A DNA stretch of 64,000 bases from Cliona cf. orientalis (GCA_963930775.1 OZ005700.1:9248609-9312608); one strand, 5' to 3'. Shown: positions 24,123 through 36,428, numbered from the stretch's first letter. Notes: generated from the sequence alone by a model not told the origin. Made by a program: numbers and translations.

Positions 24123-27100
24123 CTCTGCTTCAATAGCGATTTGAGCTGAGAATGATCCAGCAGAGTGGTTGCCAATGACAGAGAGATCATAGCGACCATA
24201 GCTGGGAAATGTGTAAGAGAGGAGAGGAGAGTTATTTTCAAATTCGATGGGATTATCTGTTGAAACGATGTGCCATCTGTAGGATGTCTCCGTGGGGATG
24301 GCCTCGTCACTCACAGCCGTCACTCTGAAGCTAGTCTTAACATTCACCTCCACATAGATACCTCCCCTCCCACCCAAAGTTTCTATTTGGACATGCTTAG
24401 CACCTAGAGGAATAGCATAACAGTATTATGGGTGGAGTCATGGGCGGAGCCTTACTCTCATAAACGGTGATTGTGATTTGTGTGCTTGCCGCTGTCACTG
24501 AGAGAGTGATGACATAGTTCCCTGGAGTGTAGAAGACGTGGGATATGATTGTTTCGTTTGTTTCCTCCGTTTGGCTGCCGTCACCAAATGACCATCTGTA
24601 GGTGACTGACTCGACTATATCAGTGTTGTACTGGGTTATCTTGTTGGCTCGAAAGACCAGTGATATTCCAGTAGGCACAGAGCCATTGCCACTGGCCTGG
24701 ATGGGAGGCTGGATCGACACAGACTGGATGATATCTAAGCAGAGTAAGAGAGAGAGAGAGAGAGAATGTCACACATGCATAGAGCATCAATCGGTCCATT
24801 AATTTCATGACCGGAGATAATTTCTTTGTATCTCACCGTAGATAGTGACTTCCAAAACAGTTGCTGATGATCCAGCATTGTTGCCAGCTCGTACTTTGAC
24901 CTTGTACCTCCCTGGCCGAGTGAAGGTGTGGCTTTGTATGGAGGCGGAGTCAAACCCTGTGACGTTGACGAGAGGACTGGTGTCGTTGAAGTCCCACTGA
25001 TACCAGCTGGTCCGCTTCCAGCCCTGCAAGGGGCGACACACACAAATGATTATGGTGAGTAGTAAACCAACAATGATACTGTGCATTAATGTATCTACTC
25101 TACTACATAAAAATGGTCATAACTTCACTTGTGATCAATATACTTTCATGAAACTTGCACCATTGGATTCAGCACACATAGGCTATCAATCCATTGCCAA
25201 AAACTCAGTTCTTATGGAAATGTATTTTTCCATAGCAGATATGGCTACAGGATGCCAAACTCTACAGCAAGTGATGTTGTAGTACATGTATGTACCGCAA
25301 ACTGTGCGAGTTGAAATGGGATGGTTCTGCCTGGATGGAAGGTTGGCTGTCCCTGTACTCGGAGGAAGAGCCCCTGAGGAGGAAGCGCTGGACAATCACG
25401 AACCAACTCAAAGAAATAGCTCTCAGTGCCTCGGATACACTTATCACCAGCAATCCTGCGATAGCTACACAGAAAGGAGGAGGTACAGTTCATTATTGGA
25501 CAGGAAGTGGGTGTGGCTTACCCAGAGGTGATGGTGTAATTGAGACCCTCACTGCAGTAGTCTGGAGGGGGAGGTGGCCACTGTATCCATGGCAACGGAG
25601 TACAGGGACTGTTAAGGCTCAATCTCTCAAAACCAAAATCACTGTGCAGATAAAAAAATTTGATAATAATTATATCCTTCAACAGTGCTGGGGTTCATAG
25701 CCATGATGATCACTATTGTAGCTCACCATTCAAAGTCTTCTATGGTGCAGACGCATGGTGTCCTATTGACTGGTCGCTCATACAGAGGGTCAATGTAGCA
25801 GCAGTCGGTGGCGTTCCTCCTCTCGTAGGTGATGACCTCTCCAAGGAGGCACCGGCTACCAGGCCGCTCGTCCGAGGGAAGCCAAGGGAAGTAGTCCTCC
25901 TCGACACACTGGTTTGGAACAACTGACGTGAAGTTGAGGTCCACTATCAACCATTCACGCTGGCCGAAATTATATCCAAAGATCCTGTGTGTGTGTGTTG
26001 GGGGGGGGGGTGTATACGTATAATGTATCTTTGTATCTAAGTTGTATGATCCTTATGAAGAGAGACTCACGTGACGTGAAGAGCTTTTTCCTCTCTCTCT
26101 GTCAGCATGCCAATGACAGTCATACCAAATCCGGTTGTCTCAGCAAAGTTTGTAGTCGTCCACGTGTGTCCCTCGTCACATGACCACTGAATGGTGCTCG
26201 TTGGAATACGCTTCTTCACTGTGACAACGACTGACCCGAGAGCAGCAAATTGAAACTCCCAGAAGCCAGTGCCGACCTCAAACCAGGTAAAGCCTCCGTC
26301 ACGAGAGAAGTAAAGGTGGACATTGTTCCTGCTGCCAGAGAGACTGGAGCCAAGGTTACCCAGCGCCATCAGTAAACCAACAGCCGAGTCTTGAGAGAGA
26401 ATAGACTGATAACCATTATTTCTGTCACTCTCCATATGGAGATGGAGGGAGCACTCAGGCTGCACAGAGAGAGAGAGAAGGGGAGAGAGGAGAGGAGGAA
26501 AGATGGGAGTGGGAGGGGAGGAGAGAGATAATACTAACTGGCAGTTCACACGAAACTACTGGTAAATGTCAATCATGAATATTATGAGAAATAATATAAA
26601 TTATTGCGTAATTAAAAGTGTCTGTACAAGTGTTCTCACCGGTGCACATAAGGTTGGCCTATTGGTGCTGTCTACGGCCGGGGGTACTAGCCACACCCAC
26701 TCTCCGCCCTTGTCGTAGCTGATCACTGATGCTCCATACCTTGACCCTGGCACCTTCTGGTTAGCCATGTACGTACCTACAATCCCCTCCACCTATGAAC
26801 AAATTTAATGGCAGTCAACAGTCAACAATACTCTGACAGTTTTGAGGCGGCAAATACTAAAAATTTAAAGATTACATCACATACAATGCATCATTCATTA
26901 TAAAATTTTTGCTTACAACATGGACGTCAAATCGTGGATATCCATCGAGCCAGTCGCTCTCCGGGGGACTGATGATGTACTGAAGGGAGAGAGAGTAGTT
27001 GAGGCCTTCTTCCTCAGACAGGTAGAGGTTAGTGTTGTTGATGTCATGGTAGACTGCGATGAACACCTGACCTTCACTAGCATCAACGACAGAGTAGTGC

Positions 27101-28954
27101 TGCATCAAAGGAGAGGGAGGGGATGAAAATTAGCTCTATACTATCACTTCAGGCATCCCCTTAAATATAATCCTCCCTCCCAAGACCCAGCTGGCTGTTG
27201 TTTTATCTCCTGACCTTCTCCTCTGTCTGCAGGGGGAACCTGGCTTGCCTGAAGGACTGCCTGTTGTGGCTGACCCAGAGTGGACTGCTGTACCTCGGCT
27301 CACCAACACCAGTGTCATTTTTCTGTGAGAGAGTGTTTGGAATTCCATGAATGCAGGAGGTGAGAATGTGTCAACAATAATAATGTTATTATATATCATG
27401 GCTACTGCTGCTTATGTCAACGAACCTGTACAAACATATACTCCAGTTCCATTACGAATGTGTTGACCATGAACCTATCGAGATCTCTATCGAACAGCAC
27501 TGGCTGGGATGACTGGTCAGAGACATTCCACACAACATAGAGCTGGGACTCATTTACTGAAAGAGTACACGTACATCGAATAGAGCATTGAATTACGTTC
27601 AATATTTTCTCTCAGCCTTCAATAAAATCTCATTTTGCCTACGTATATTTAACCATACTATTTTTGACCAACCAGTGATATTTTTCTCAAAGTAGACAGC
27701 TCCCAAAGGGTCAGAGTCCATTCTCCTCCAGTAGTACCGATTCTCAACAACATTGTCGGAGAGCTTTCTCCAAGTGATACCCAAGTCCACTGACACCCAC
27801 AGCTAAAAAATGCATATGCAATCATTTCAAAATCAGTGCTAGAGCTTAGCTAAGCTGATGACACTCACACTGCGAGCAGCACTGTCGTATCCAAGCACAT
27901 AGCGGTTGTATGGTGACTCTGTGCTGTGATTGGCGCTGCGAGACTGAAACGTTAGTCTGTCCGGGCGGAAGGAAATATCACTGCGTCTGTACGTGTCACC
28001 TTCATCAGATGTTATGTAGAGACGATTGTTAGTTCTGTCAGCGAATATCAGCTAGATAGGGGAAGGGAGAGAGAGGGAAGGAGAGATGAAACAACACTCA
28101 ATAGAATAAAAGGAGCACTCACATATTCCGAGAAGGGGCTGATGTAGTACCACTCTATGATCGTATCGTTTGCCCACTGTATTGTATCATTTACAAAAGT
28201 GTGGCCGTAGTCTTTAGACCTGGAGACACAGCAACACCCACAATGATGGATACACACACACAGACACAGACACAGACACAGACACTGACCTCCACAGCCA
28301 GCTCTGATCAGAGTAGGTGTAGCCAGATTGACGAGTTCTTTGCCTGGTTAGAATAAAGAGATGCTCGGAAGGATAGCCAGTCCAGTGGACAAGGGCAAAG
28401 GTGTGATGGTCGCCTATCAGAGGAGTGGTGTGACCGATAGAGTCATCCTCAGTGTTAGACTGACGACGACTGCGATACCTACAGCAGAAAAAATTAAAAA
28501 ACATGTAGATTGGCATATTAAAATACTCCATTGGCAAGTGAAGCTCCTTGTGCAGGGAATCATACACATGTACATGAATCTGATGATCACAATTATAGTT
28601 AATAGACAAGCTGGAATTGGAAGCAGCCACCATCCGCGATTTAATGCACGTAGCTTCATGCATCTCAGCACCTCAGATCTCAGCTATCCATGCTATCCAT
28701 GCTGGCACTGCTAGCTAGCTCTTAGTCATGGAGCGTGTGTTTTAGCATGCAGCTCACTTCTTCGTAGGGTCGATCGCCTTCTCAGCAACTTCCAGGAGCG
28801 TCTGCGCAGACGATTCCGGTATCTCGACCACTGTTGGCTCGATCTGGTCTTGCCCGCGGGATGGAGCTTGGCGCGGGCCCCACACTACAGCTTGGCCAAC
28901 GGCCAGCAGCAGATAGCTCGCCAGGGCAAACAACAGCCACGATTGAAGCGCCAT
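22629..28954 (-). CDS. VPS10/sortilin-type sorting receptor with PKD repeats (SorCS-like)
   Basis: Type I sorting receptor of the sortilin/SorCS family. The signal peptide (MALQSWLLFALASYLLLAVG) is followed by a likely furin site YRSRR joined across the first intron. The ten-bladed VPS10 propeller runs over exons between 28480 and 26065, with Asp-box-like strands (SKDYGHTFVND, TSDEGDTY, VSVDLGITWRKLS, SRDGGFTWFEVG, SCDEGHTWTTTNF) and the hallmark SVVDASEGQVFIAVYHD. The Cys-rich 10CC module follows (CVEEDYFPWLP, CCYIDPLYERP, CVCTIEDFEW, IAGDKCIRG). Next come three PKD-like exons (25027-24835, 24735-24455, 24400-24122; one has YRWSFGDGSQ) and a further beta-type exon near 24024-23733. The TM helix is GGGLGAVLVVGVATAVVLGIVI, followed by an acidic tail ending at 22629. 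Four such exons suggest more repeats than in vertebrate SorCS proteins. Confidence 0.88.
24068..24117. repeat. GA/CT microsatellite in VPS10-receptor intron
   Basis: Dense GAGA tract beside the donor of the third PKD exon. Read on the gene strand it is a CT tract. Smaller copies lie at 24748-24766 and 26465-26526 in other introns of the same gene. Confidence 0.85.
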
Positions 28955-29136
28955 TATAGCACAAAATTTATAAGTCGGCTGCTTGCTGCTTGCTGCTTGC
29001 TTGTAATTGTATACGTATAATGATAACACAGACATGATCATGTGATTATAGGGGCACCCCCTCAAATCTACGGCCACGGAGCCGTGTTCGTGTTCGGAAA
29101 TTCCACGAACACGGCTCCGTGGCCGGAGGTATTGAG
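28955..29136. promoter_or_regulatory. Bidirectional promoter VPS10 receptor / FNTA
   Basis: The two divergent start codons are 182 bp apart. The interval contains the perfect inverted repeat at 29071-29125. Promoter function is inferred from layout. Confidence 0.5.
29071..29125. repeat. Perfect 22-bp inverted repeat (GC-rich hairpin) just upstream of FNTA
   Basis: Arms 29071-29092 and 29104-29125 are exact reverse complements, separated by an 11-base loop. The right arm ends 11 bases before the FNTA start codon. The arms contain CCACGGAGCCGTG, itself palindromic. In RNA the element would form a very stable stem in the FNTA 5' UTR. Confidence 0.95.
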
Positions 29137-30680
29137 ATGGCGAGCGACACGAGCACTTCCAGCGAGGGATCGACGAAGGAGGAATATGTATTTTATCGCG
29201 ATCGAGCTGATTGGAAAGACGTTGATCCAATAGAGCAAGATGATGGACCCAATCCAGTCGTACTCATAGCATACACGGACAAGTGTAATGATTCCAAATA
29301 AAGCACACCAAGCACATTGTACACTTCTTTGCATATAATTTCCTATAGTTAAGGATGTGTATGGCTACCTTCGCGCTGTACTTCGGACTGATGAGCGATC
29401 AGAGCGAGCTCTGCTACTCACCAAAGATGCCATCGACCAAAACCCTGCAAATTACACAGTCTGGTGAGCTTTTTGGCTGGCCAGTGTATGAAACACTACT
29501 TTTGTGCACTCCAGAAAAGACGACCATAGTAGTAAAAGACTGCATAACACAGTCTTAATTATCTATGAGATGACTATGCACATTTGCAGTGATAACCTGT
29601 GGAAACTGTTTTTCTTCTTGATGTAGGCACTACCGTCGCCTGTTGCTGCAGTCTCTGAAGAAGGACCTCAGTGAGGAGATGACGTTCGCAGCAACTTCCA
29701 TCGAAGAACAGCCAAAAAACTACCAAGTATGGTGAGTAGATCTGATGTGATGTCTATGCAGTGAGTGAAGTCTCAGTCTGGTGTGTGTGTGTGTGTGTGC
29801 GCAGGTATCACCGACAGAAGTTGGTGGAGTGGACCAACAATGCTTCAGAGGAACTGGAGCTGACGGCTCGTGTCCTCAAAGGAGATGCTAAGAACTACCA
29901 CGCTTGGCAGCACAGGCAGTGGGTCATCAAGGTACATACAGTGACAACTAACACGCCCAGGCATGTGTAACTCACAATAGGAAGGAACGTTAATTTAATT
30001 ATTGATTACAGACATTTGACTTGTGGGATGGTGAGCTGGACTACATAGACAGTCTATTGAAGGCTGATCTTCGAAACAACTCAGCTTGGAATCAACGATA
30101 CTTTGTCGTCTCCCAGACGACCGGATTCACCGATTCCGTGCTAGAGAGAGAAATCAAGTATGGAACTCCATCCTTCGCTAGTGTATATGTCTATTATGTT
30201 TAATGTGTTACAGATACAGCCAGGAGTGGATAAGGAAAGCTCCCAACAATGAGAGCCCATGGAACTACCTGCAGGGGTATGTCTGATTAATTGTATTGCC
30301 TGGTCTAAAGTCATTGAGTGGCTCTTTTTAGTATCCTTCGTGGTCACAAGCTGAGTGAGTTCCCTGGAGTGAGCGAGTTTTGTGACGAGCTCTACTCTAA
30401 GCACATTCGCTCCCCTCTCCTCCTCTCCATGATGGTAGACATCTACGAAGAGAGGGCACTGGCCACTGACACAAGTGAGCATGCTCAGAACTTCCTAGCA
30501 AAAGCACTCGAGGTATGTATAAATCCAAATGAGTATCAGATTGGTTGAAATTAGCTTATTATTAGTGGCTTTGTCTTGCAATTGCAGCTTTGCAGCCTAC
30601 TGTCTGATGAGGCAGACACCGTGAGAAGCAAGTACTGGGAGTATGTTGGCTCTCGGTTAAAGCAAACTCTACCAGCTTAG
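29137..30680 (+). CDS. FNTA: Protein farnesyltransferase/geranylgeranyltransferase type-1 subunit alpha
   Basis: Alpha subunit shared by farnesyltransferase and geranylgeranyltransferase I, which prenylate CaaX proteins such as Ras and Rho in the cytosol. Eight exons (29137-29284, 29349-29463, 29627-29731, 29805-29931, 30012-30157, 30214-30276, 30332-30512, 30588-30680) join to 325 residues. The prenyltransferase alpha repeats are plain: [62 protein letters not shown] and [13 protein letters not shown]. The N-terminus is short and lacks the Pro-rich leader of the mammalian protein. The start is the first ATG after the hairpin and the frame opens with [21 protein letters not shown] possible poly(A) signal AATAAA is at 30744-30749. 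Confidence 0.95.
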
Positions 30681-30743
30681 CAAATTTGAATCATGCTACT
30701 TTATCCCATCTATAGAAAAATGTCTCATATCAAGTTTTTAAAA

Positions 30744-30749
30744 AATAAA
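30744..30749 (+). promoter_or_regulatory. Possible poly(A) signal of FNTA
   Basis: AATAAA 64 bases after the FNTA stop codon. Confidence 0.45.
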
Positions 30750-31058
30750 TATTAGTTATAGTATGAAGATGTGATGAGAATAATAATTATCATAATTAAT
30801 AAGTTAATTAATAATAATACTGCATGTAAAAGTGCAACGTACACAAATAGCAATAGACAGACTTAGAGAGTGTAAGTGCATTAACTGACAACACAAAAAC
30901 AACTGAGAAAAAATAATGTTAATGACAAAGTAATCGAAGAGAGTTGAGCTGAAGGAGAGAGAGAGAGAAAGCGCCGAGTGGGTTGGGGGGTGGGTGGGAA
31001 ATGGGACACAGAGAGAGAGAGAGAGAGAGAAAAGAAAAGATAATGAAATAATAACTGT

Positions 31059-34000
31059 TTATCGCTTTCGACTCTGGACTCGTTTTCTGTCCTCTGTTCC
31101 TCCGTGATGGTCATCCTCACCGTGACCTATCAGTGGAACACCACAATAACCATACGGGTTCTAATGGTGTGCATTAAATAGAATCCTCACCTCCAGTAGG
31201 CAGTGTGCTGCTGGATGAGGCGGACGCAGCTGCCTTCTGTTTGAGTAGCGTCCAGTCAAAGGTGTAGTCATACTGATGGTTCAAAGTGCGGAAGAGGATC
31301 CTGAAGAGCTGTCTGAGGTACATGTAGTCAGGAGCCTCCTCAAATCGAAGACCACGACAGTAATTCAGGTACATCGCAAACTCGGCTGGGAATCCCTGCG
31401 CATAATTTACACATGCTTTTAGTGTCAGCTATTATGAAACATCTACACTAAGAGATAGCTATATAAGAAGGTTGTAAGAGGGTTGTCTTATCACTGTCAA
31501 GTCGGGCGCATCTTCACTGTTTCCTACATAACCCCTACAAAATTATGTAGTAGCTAGTAACAATACTGACTGGAGATTCTGTTAATTTCCCTGAATGTGT
31601 AATTATGGTCATATATGCATGCTGCCCGTGTCCATGAGCCACTTAGGTGGATAGGGAGAGTTTCCATGGAACAAAAGAGCTTTTCAACCTACCACCCCTA
31701 GTTCTCAAGGCTAGGCACCTATGTGGCTCTGCCTTTTGCTTAAATTAGGTTTGCCTGAGCAGGCAGTGAGATGGTTTTCCCCTTAGGTTTGGATTGGTAG
31801 TAGAAGATAAACCTACTGAATTTTCATGATAGTTGAGGCTTAGCCTAATATGGATTGAGACCTTCACATTCATTCATGTGTCTGTTGATAGCAGCCAAAC
31901 TACTGGAGTACAGCGTACACAAACATTGTGCCCTTTATCTCACCTTACAGAGCACTTCAATTGGTGTGGAGAGCTTTTTCTCGCTGATCTTCTCATATTT
32001 CTGCTTCTTGGTGGCAGCCTTGAGGCCCTGCCAAGGCAAGCTGGTGCGATTGAAGTACATCAACACATACCCCATGCTCTCCATATCGTCACGACGACTG
32101 AAAATAGAGAAATTTTGAGACAAAAAGTCTGATATTGTCAAAGAGAAGTTAGGCCAAACATTAGACCAGTTGAAGCAAACCCCACCCTATGTTTGGAGAG
32201 CCCTTTGGCCAAGCCTGGGCAAATGTGAGGGGAATTTTAGGCACTGGGTAGTGGTGTGGCACACTTGAAAAAGAGTTTAGGCAAGGCATGGTGTGTACTT
32301 TAAAATAGATTTAGGCAAAGGATAGACTAATTTGAAACAGACAAAATAAGTCAGCCAAAAGGAACTGCCTAATGAACTGGGGAGGCCATTCAGGTGACCA
32401 GTTGCCTAGCAACTGGAGAACATACTAGAATCCCCCAAAACAATTACTTGATTTAGTTGAGTAGACAGTGTGAACACTGCCTTCCACTCAGCTATGCACA
32501 CAACTGCCAGTGGGGGGCCAGTATCAAGACTACACAACAGCTACGACACCATAAATACAGACAAAAGAGAAGTTGCTTACGACTGTTCAATTCCAAGGTG
32601 AGCGTTGACGCTAGCATAGCGAGCAGTACCCGTCAGGTTCTTGTCCTCTCGGTAGGGTATGTGAAGTTTAGTCCGAGTATCACGATACTTCTTGGCAAGT
32701 CCAAAGTCAATAATGAACAGCTGCAAGAGAGAGAAACGGTTAATCTGGTGCTGCGCCAGAGCACACAATAAATACATCAGCTGTTGTGAATGCGCTAGAC
32801 TGTGTGTGGCAGAGCAAGTGCTGCTGCTGTGTCGACAGAACAAAAACAACAGCAAACGTTATTCACGAGGGAGGGATACCCACCCAAATGTGACCCAAAC
32901 ACTCTCAGCTGGACCAACAACATTCAAAAACATTCCCATCAGTTGCCCAGTACACTAGTGTGCGTGCATGTCACTGAGTGCTATATCTGATTAGCCAAGC
33001 AGCCATTTCCCTGGCTCATGAACCATGCGCTACCTTATTGCAGTGTCGGCCAATGCCCATTAAGAAGTTGTCCGGTTTGATGTCTCTATGAATAAAGTTC
33101 TTGTTGTGTACATACTCAATCCGTCCAATCATCTGCACATGTGCATGTGTGTTTGAGTGAGAGAGAGAGAATACTTAGCATAGCACTGTTCATGTATTAT
33201 GTAAGCACAATAACACACCACGCATGCAAGTATATACATGTATTGTCGGTGGGTGGGTGGAGTCAAGTGCTAATACGTTTCAAGGAAGTGGTTGTATTAC
33301 TAGATTAACAGTCTATACGGTATCAATGGAGGAAGGGGGGGGGGGAGAGATGTACCTGATCAGCTAACATAAGAACAGTTTTCATTGTGAATCGTCGAGA
33401 ACAAAAGTTGAAGAGATCTTCTAGACTCGGTCCCAGTAGATCCATCACTAAGACATTGTAATCCTTCTCTGCCCCATACCACCTATATACATGCAATAGA
33501 GTACACACAACACGTGGCCGTGGGGGAGTACCCATAAAACATGACATCATAATAATGCTGAAGATGTATACAATAACACTGGGGTTTCAACACAAAGAAA
33601 GCTGTGTAGCTCTAATGTTGACATTCACACAACACAGCAAAGGCTCTCTCACTTGATGTGTGGTATTCCAACACCGCCTTGAAGAATACGATACAGCTTG
33701 GACTCGTAGAGCAGTTGAGGATGGCGAGCCTTGTGTGACTCCAACTTCACAGCCACCTCCTGGCAATGCATAGAAAGAGAGACATTCAGATCTAGTACAC
33801 CCCTTCCTTCCCTACAGTCATATCAACACTTTCTTCTCCACATCAAATTTCCTGATCTTTCATGCACCTCCCTTCCAATCCCCCCCCCCTCCCCACCCCA
33901 CCCAGGTCTAACAGTTGCTGCCGCTACGATACACAGAGTGACTAGAGAAGGCCCAAACACCACTACTAACAGCCGTGGTCAAACACCAGCAGTTGACGCC

Positions 34001-34429
34001 ATGGTCAATGTGCCATAGCATAAACATGTTATATGTACATGTACATTGTGTGTACATGCATGTACGAGCGAGTGTGTGCGTAGGAGGGGGAGAGAGCAGG
34101 GAACGTGAAAGCTGAGCATGCAACAAATCCTTCTACCAGACCACATTCTTCAAATAACATACACTGATCTAGCTGACACGGTCATATCACGCTCTGTACG
34201 CCACATATCCATATTAAATTTATGGCACTCTGTCCTTGAATAAATATCGCGGTATGTACTCCCTCCGTTTAGTGAGCGCTGGGCAGCGCGTTATGATCCA
34301 TACCTCGCCATTGGTGATGTTCACTCCCAGGTAGATGTCGCCAAAGCTACCGCTCCCGATTTTTCTCACGAGTCGATACTTTCCGCCGACCTGGAACTCA
34401 GTTTTACTGCCGCTGCCACTACTCGACAT
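31059..34429 (-). CDS. CSNK1A1: Casein kinase 1 alpha (proximal first exon)
   Basis: Serine/threonine kinase of the CK1 family acting in Wnt/beta-catenin destruction-complex phosphorylation and other pathways. Exon 34304-34429 encodes the N-lobe start with the glycine loop ([14 protein letters not shown]). Exon 33653-33760 carries the invariant Lys ([20 protein letters not shown]). Later exons give [35 protein letters not shown] (catalytic loop), [12 protein letters not shown] (DFG), [33 protein letters not shown] and [18 protein letters not shown]. The alpha-type ending is [20 protein letters not shown] and [11 protein letters not shown]. The last exon gives [16 protein letters not shown]. 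Residues around the active site are intact. A second, nearly identical first exon lies at 34817-34933. The gene converges on FNTA. Confidence 0.94.
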
Positions 34430-34816
34430 TATTGTCACTGATCACAGAACTCTCGCGGGCCGCCTGTCTCGATGAACGTTGAAATGTGTGGCCCAGCTAG
34501 CCTGAGAACAGCCTGGGCTCCTTCACTTCGAGTCTTCTCACTCTAGACAGGCCTACCCTTCACTTTCTTCTCAAAACAAAATCTGTCAGCTCGGGTGCGG
34601 GTGACGTGCAGGCGACAATATCATATCATGCCAACACATTGGCCTTGGGCGTGGTCATAATCACGTGTCCACAGGGCGCAGCGCTAGCGCGCGCTGTTCG
34701 AACGAAATTACTAGCCCCGCCTACAATTTCGTACTTGCCCCGCGAGATCAAAACTCTGGTTGATCACTAAACGCAAGTATAGATAATAGAGAAGTATAAG
34801 CATTGATTGAACATAC

Positions 34817-34933
34817 CTCTTCACCAGTGATGCTTTTCCCCAGGTAGATATCACCAAAGCTACCGCTCCCGATTTTCCTCACGAGTCGATATTTTCCGCC
34901 GACCTGGAACTCGGTACTTCCACTACTCGACAT
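34817..34933 (-). CDS. CSNK1A1: Alternative distal first exon of casein kinase 1 alpha
   Basis: Encodes 39 residues from [18 protein letters not shown] to KSITGEE and ends at a GTATGT donor in the same phase as the proximal exon, which encodes 42 residues and ends VNITNGE. Both are whole-codon exons (117 and 126 nt) and both splice in frame to the exon at 33653-33760. Flanking DNA is duplicated too: GTGGTCATAATC occurs near 34641 and 35062, upstream of each copy. This implies two promoters making kinases that differ only before the glycine loop and at the end of beta-strand 2. Alternative use is inferred; no transcript data are available. Confidence 0.8.
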
Positions 34934-35161
34934 TCTTCGTATTCCCGTGACCACTGGAATCTGACATGTAAGTGCTTATAGAGCGAGTCTACTGACTGTA
35001 GACCGGCCTGCCCTTCGGCTGGCACCCACAGACTAGTACTAGCGATCGTCGAAAGTTGGGTGTGGTCATAATCGCACATCACGCGCGCCGCTTAGCAGTC
35101 TACGTGGCATCGCACTCAAACGGGTTAAATTTTATATCCAGCAGATGTTGTCACAAGTACA
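34934..35161. promoter_or_regulatory. Bidirectional promoter casein kinase 1 alpha (distal) / TMED
   Basis: The distal kinase first exon and the TMED start codon diverge with 228 bp between them. Promoter role is inferred from layout. Confidence 0.45.
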
Positions 35162-36052
35162 ATGGAGTTGAGAACGGTGTGTTTGTTTCTGTTGGCCAGT
35201 TCTCTGGCCGCCGAGGGCCTCTACTTTCACATATCAGAGACAGAAAGAAAATGTTTTATCGAAGAAGTTCCAGCTGAAACTATGATCGTTGGTGAGGCAT
35301 AGCTAGCAGTGTGCATGAGTGCTGTTCTAATTGATGCACTCTCTACCACTCTACAGGCAAATATAAGACCCAGTTATATGAGAGCAATCGTCAGGAGTGG
35401 CTGCCCTCCAGCCCAGGCATTGGAATGCATGTTGAAGTAAGCCCACCATCATTGCCAATTATGACATCAATTAATCACTTTGCACCTCCAGATCCGCAAT
35501 CCATCACAGAAGGTGATGCTATCTCGTCACTATGCTGCCGAGGGTCGGTTCACGTTCACCTCTCATGAATCAGGGGAGCACACAATCTGCATAGGGACCA
35601 ACTCAACGCGGTGGTTTGGAGGAAACAAGCTGGTGTGTATAACTATCACTCAATCCCCAGATCATGTCTTATAGTCTGAATTGTCTATACCACATACAGC
35701 GAGTGCACCTTGATATTTCCATCGGGGAGCATGCTGTGGACTATGCTCAGATTGCTGCCAAGGAGAAGCTGAATGAGCTGCAGCTAAGGATCAGGCAGCT
35801 ACTCGACCAAATTGAACAGATCACCAAAGAGCAGGCTTACCAAAGGGTATATAATTTCCCATGCTCCATGTGCGTTGGATTAATGTTGTTCCTTCTCTTT
35901 AGGTTCGTGAGGAGCGTTTCCGTCAAGTCAGTGACAGTACTAATGCGCGAGTGCTGTGGTGGTCCCTGGGTCAGAGTATCGTGCTGATACTGATGGGCAT
36001 TTGGCAGATGAGGCATCTCAAATCATTCTTTGAGGCTAAGAAATTAGTCTAA
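35162..36052 (+). CDS. TMED9: p24 family cargo receptor, TMED9/TMED4 type
   Basis: Type I membrane protein of early secretory vesicles, a p24-delta/alpha family cargo receptor cycling between ER and Golgi with COPI and COPII. Five exons (35162-35291, 35357-35436, 35492-35632, 35700-35846, 35903-36052) join to 215 residues. The signal peptide ([15 protein letters not shown]) is followed by the GOLD domain ([38 protein letters not shown]), a coiled coil ([20 protein letters not shown]), a TM helix ([15 protein letters not shown]) and the tail [13 protein letters not shown], which has the diphenylalanine and dilysine coat-binding signals. A single gene here may stand for the vertebrate TMED4/TMED9 pair. 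Convergent with TIMM8, stop-to-stop spacing 133 bp. Confidence 0.93.
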
Positions 36053-36148
36053 CTCAAGTGGAAACTTAATAGGGACAAAATCTGAATTATAGAATTGCAT
36101 CACCATCTCAATATTTCAGCCTATTAATGTTTTGGTTTGTACAAGTGA

Positions 36149-36154
36149 AATAAA
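36149..36154 (+). promoter_or_regulatory. Possible poly(A) signal of TMED
   Basis: AATAAA 97 bases after the TMED stop, inside the 133-bp spacer before the TIMM8 stop on the other strand. Confidence 0.45.
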
Positions 36155-36185
36155 TATCACTAAACACTGTATCACAAGTTTAAGA

Positions 36186-36428
36186 TTACATATTCTTGTT
36201 GCCTAGTCTATTGACAACAAATTCAGTGACGTCGATGAATCTACTGACACAGTTTGAGATGCATTGTTCAGCTTTGGATTCCATTCGAGAGCCAAGCTTG
36301 TCTGGCATACACTTGTCCCAGCAGAGATCGGTAAACGTGTGCACGTTGGCTTGAAATTTCGCTTTTTGACTTTCCATTTCCATAAAGCGCCGTAACTCTG
36401 GGTCTCCCTCTAATCCTCCAGTAGCCAT
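36186..36428 (-). CDS. TIMM8: Small Tim chaperone TIMM8 (DDP1-like)
   Basis: Intermembrane-space chaperone that with TIMM13 guides hydrophobic precursors to the inner-membrane TIM22 translocase. A single exon encodes 80 residues from MATGGLEGDPELRRFMEMES. The twin CX3C motif is intact (CWDKC, then CISNC after 16 residues), followed by RFIDVTEFVVNRL as in TIMM8A/B. The open frame extends 25 codons further upstream, but the Met used here gives the usual family length. It faces SUPV3L1 with 142 bp between start codons, so two mitochondrial genes share one promoter interval. TIMM8A and TIMM8B cannot be told apart. Confidence 0.92.
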   Translation of the reverse strand: MATGGLEGDPELRRFMEMESQKAKFQANVHTFTDLCWDKCMPDKLGSRMESKAEQCISNCVSRFIDVTEFVVNRLGNKNM

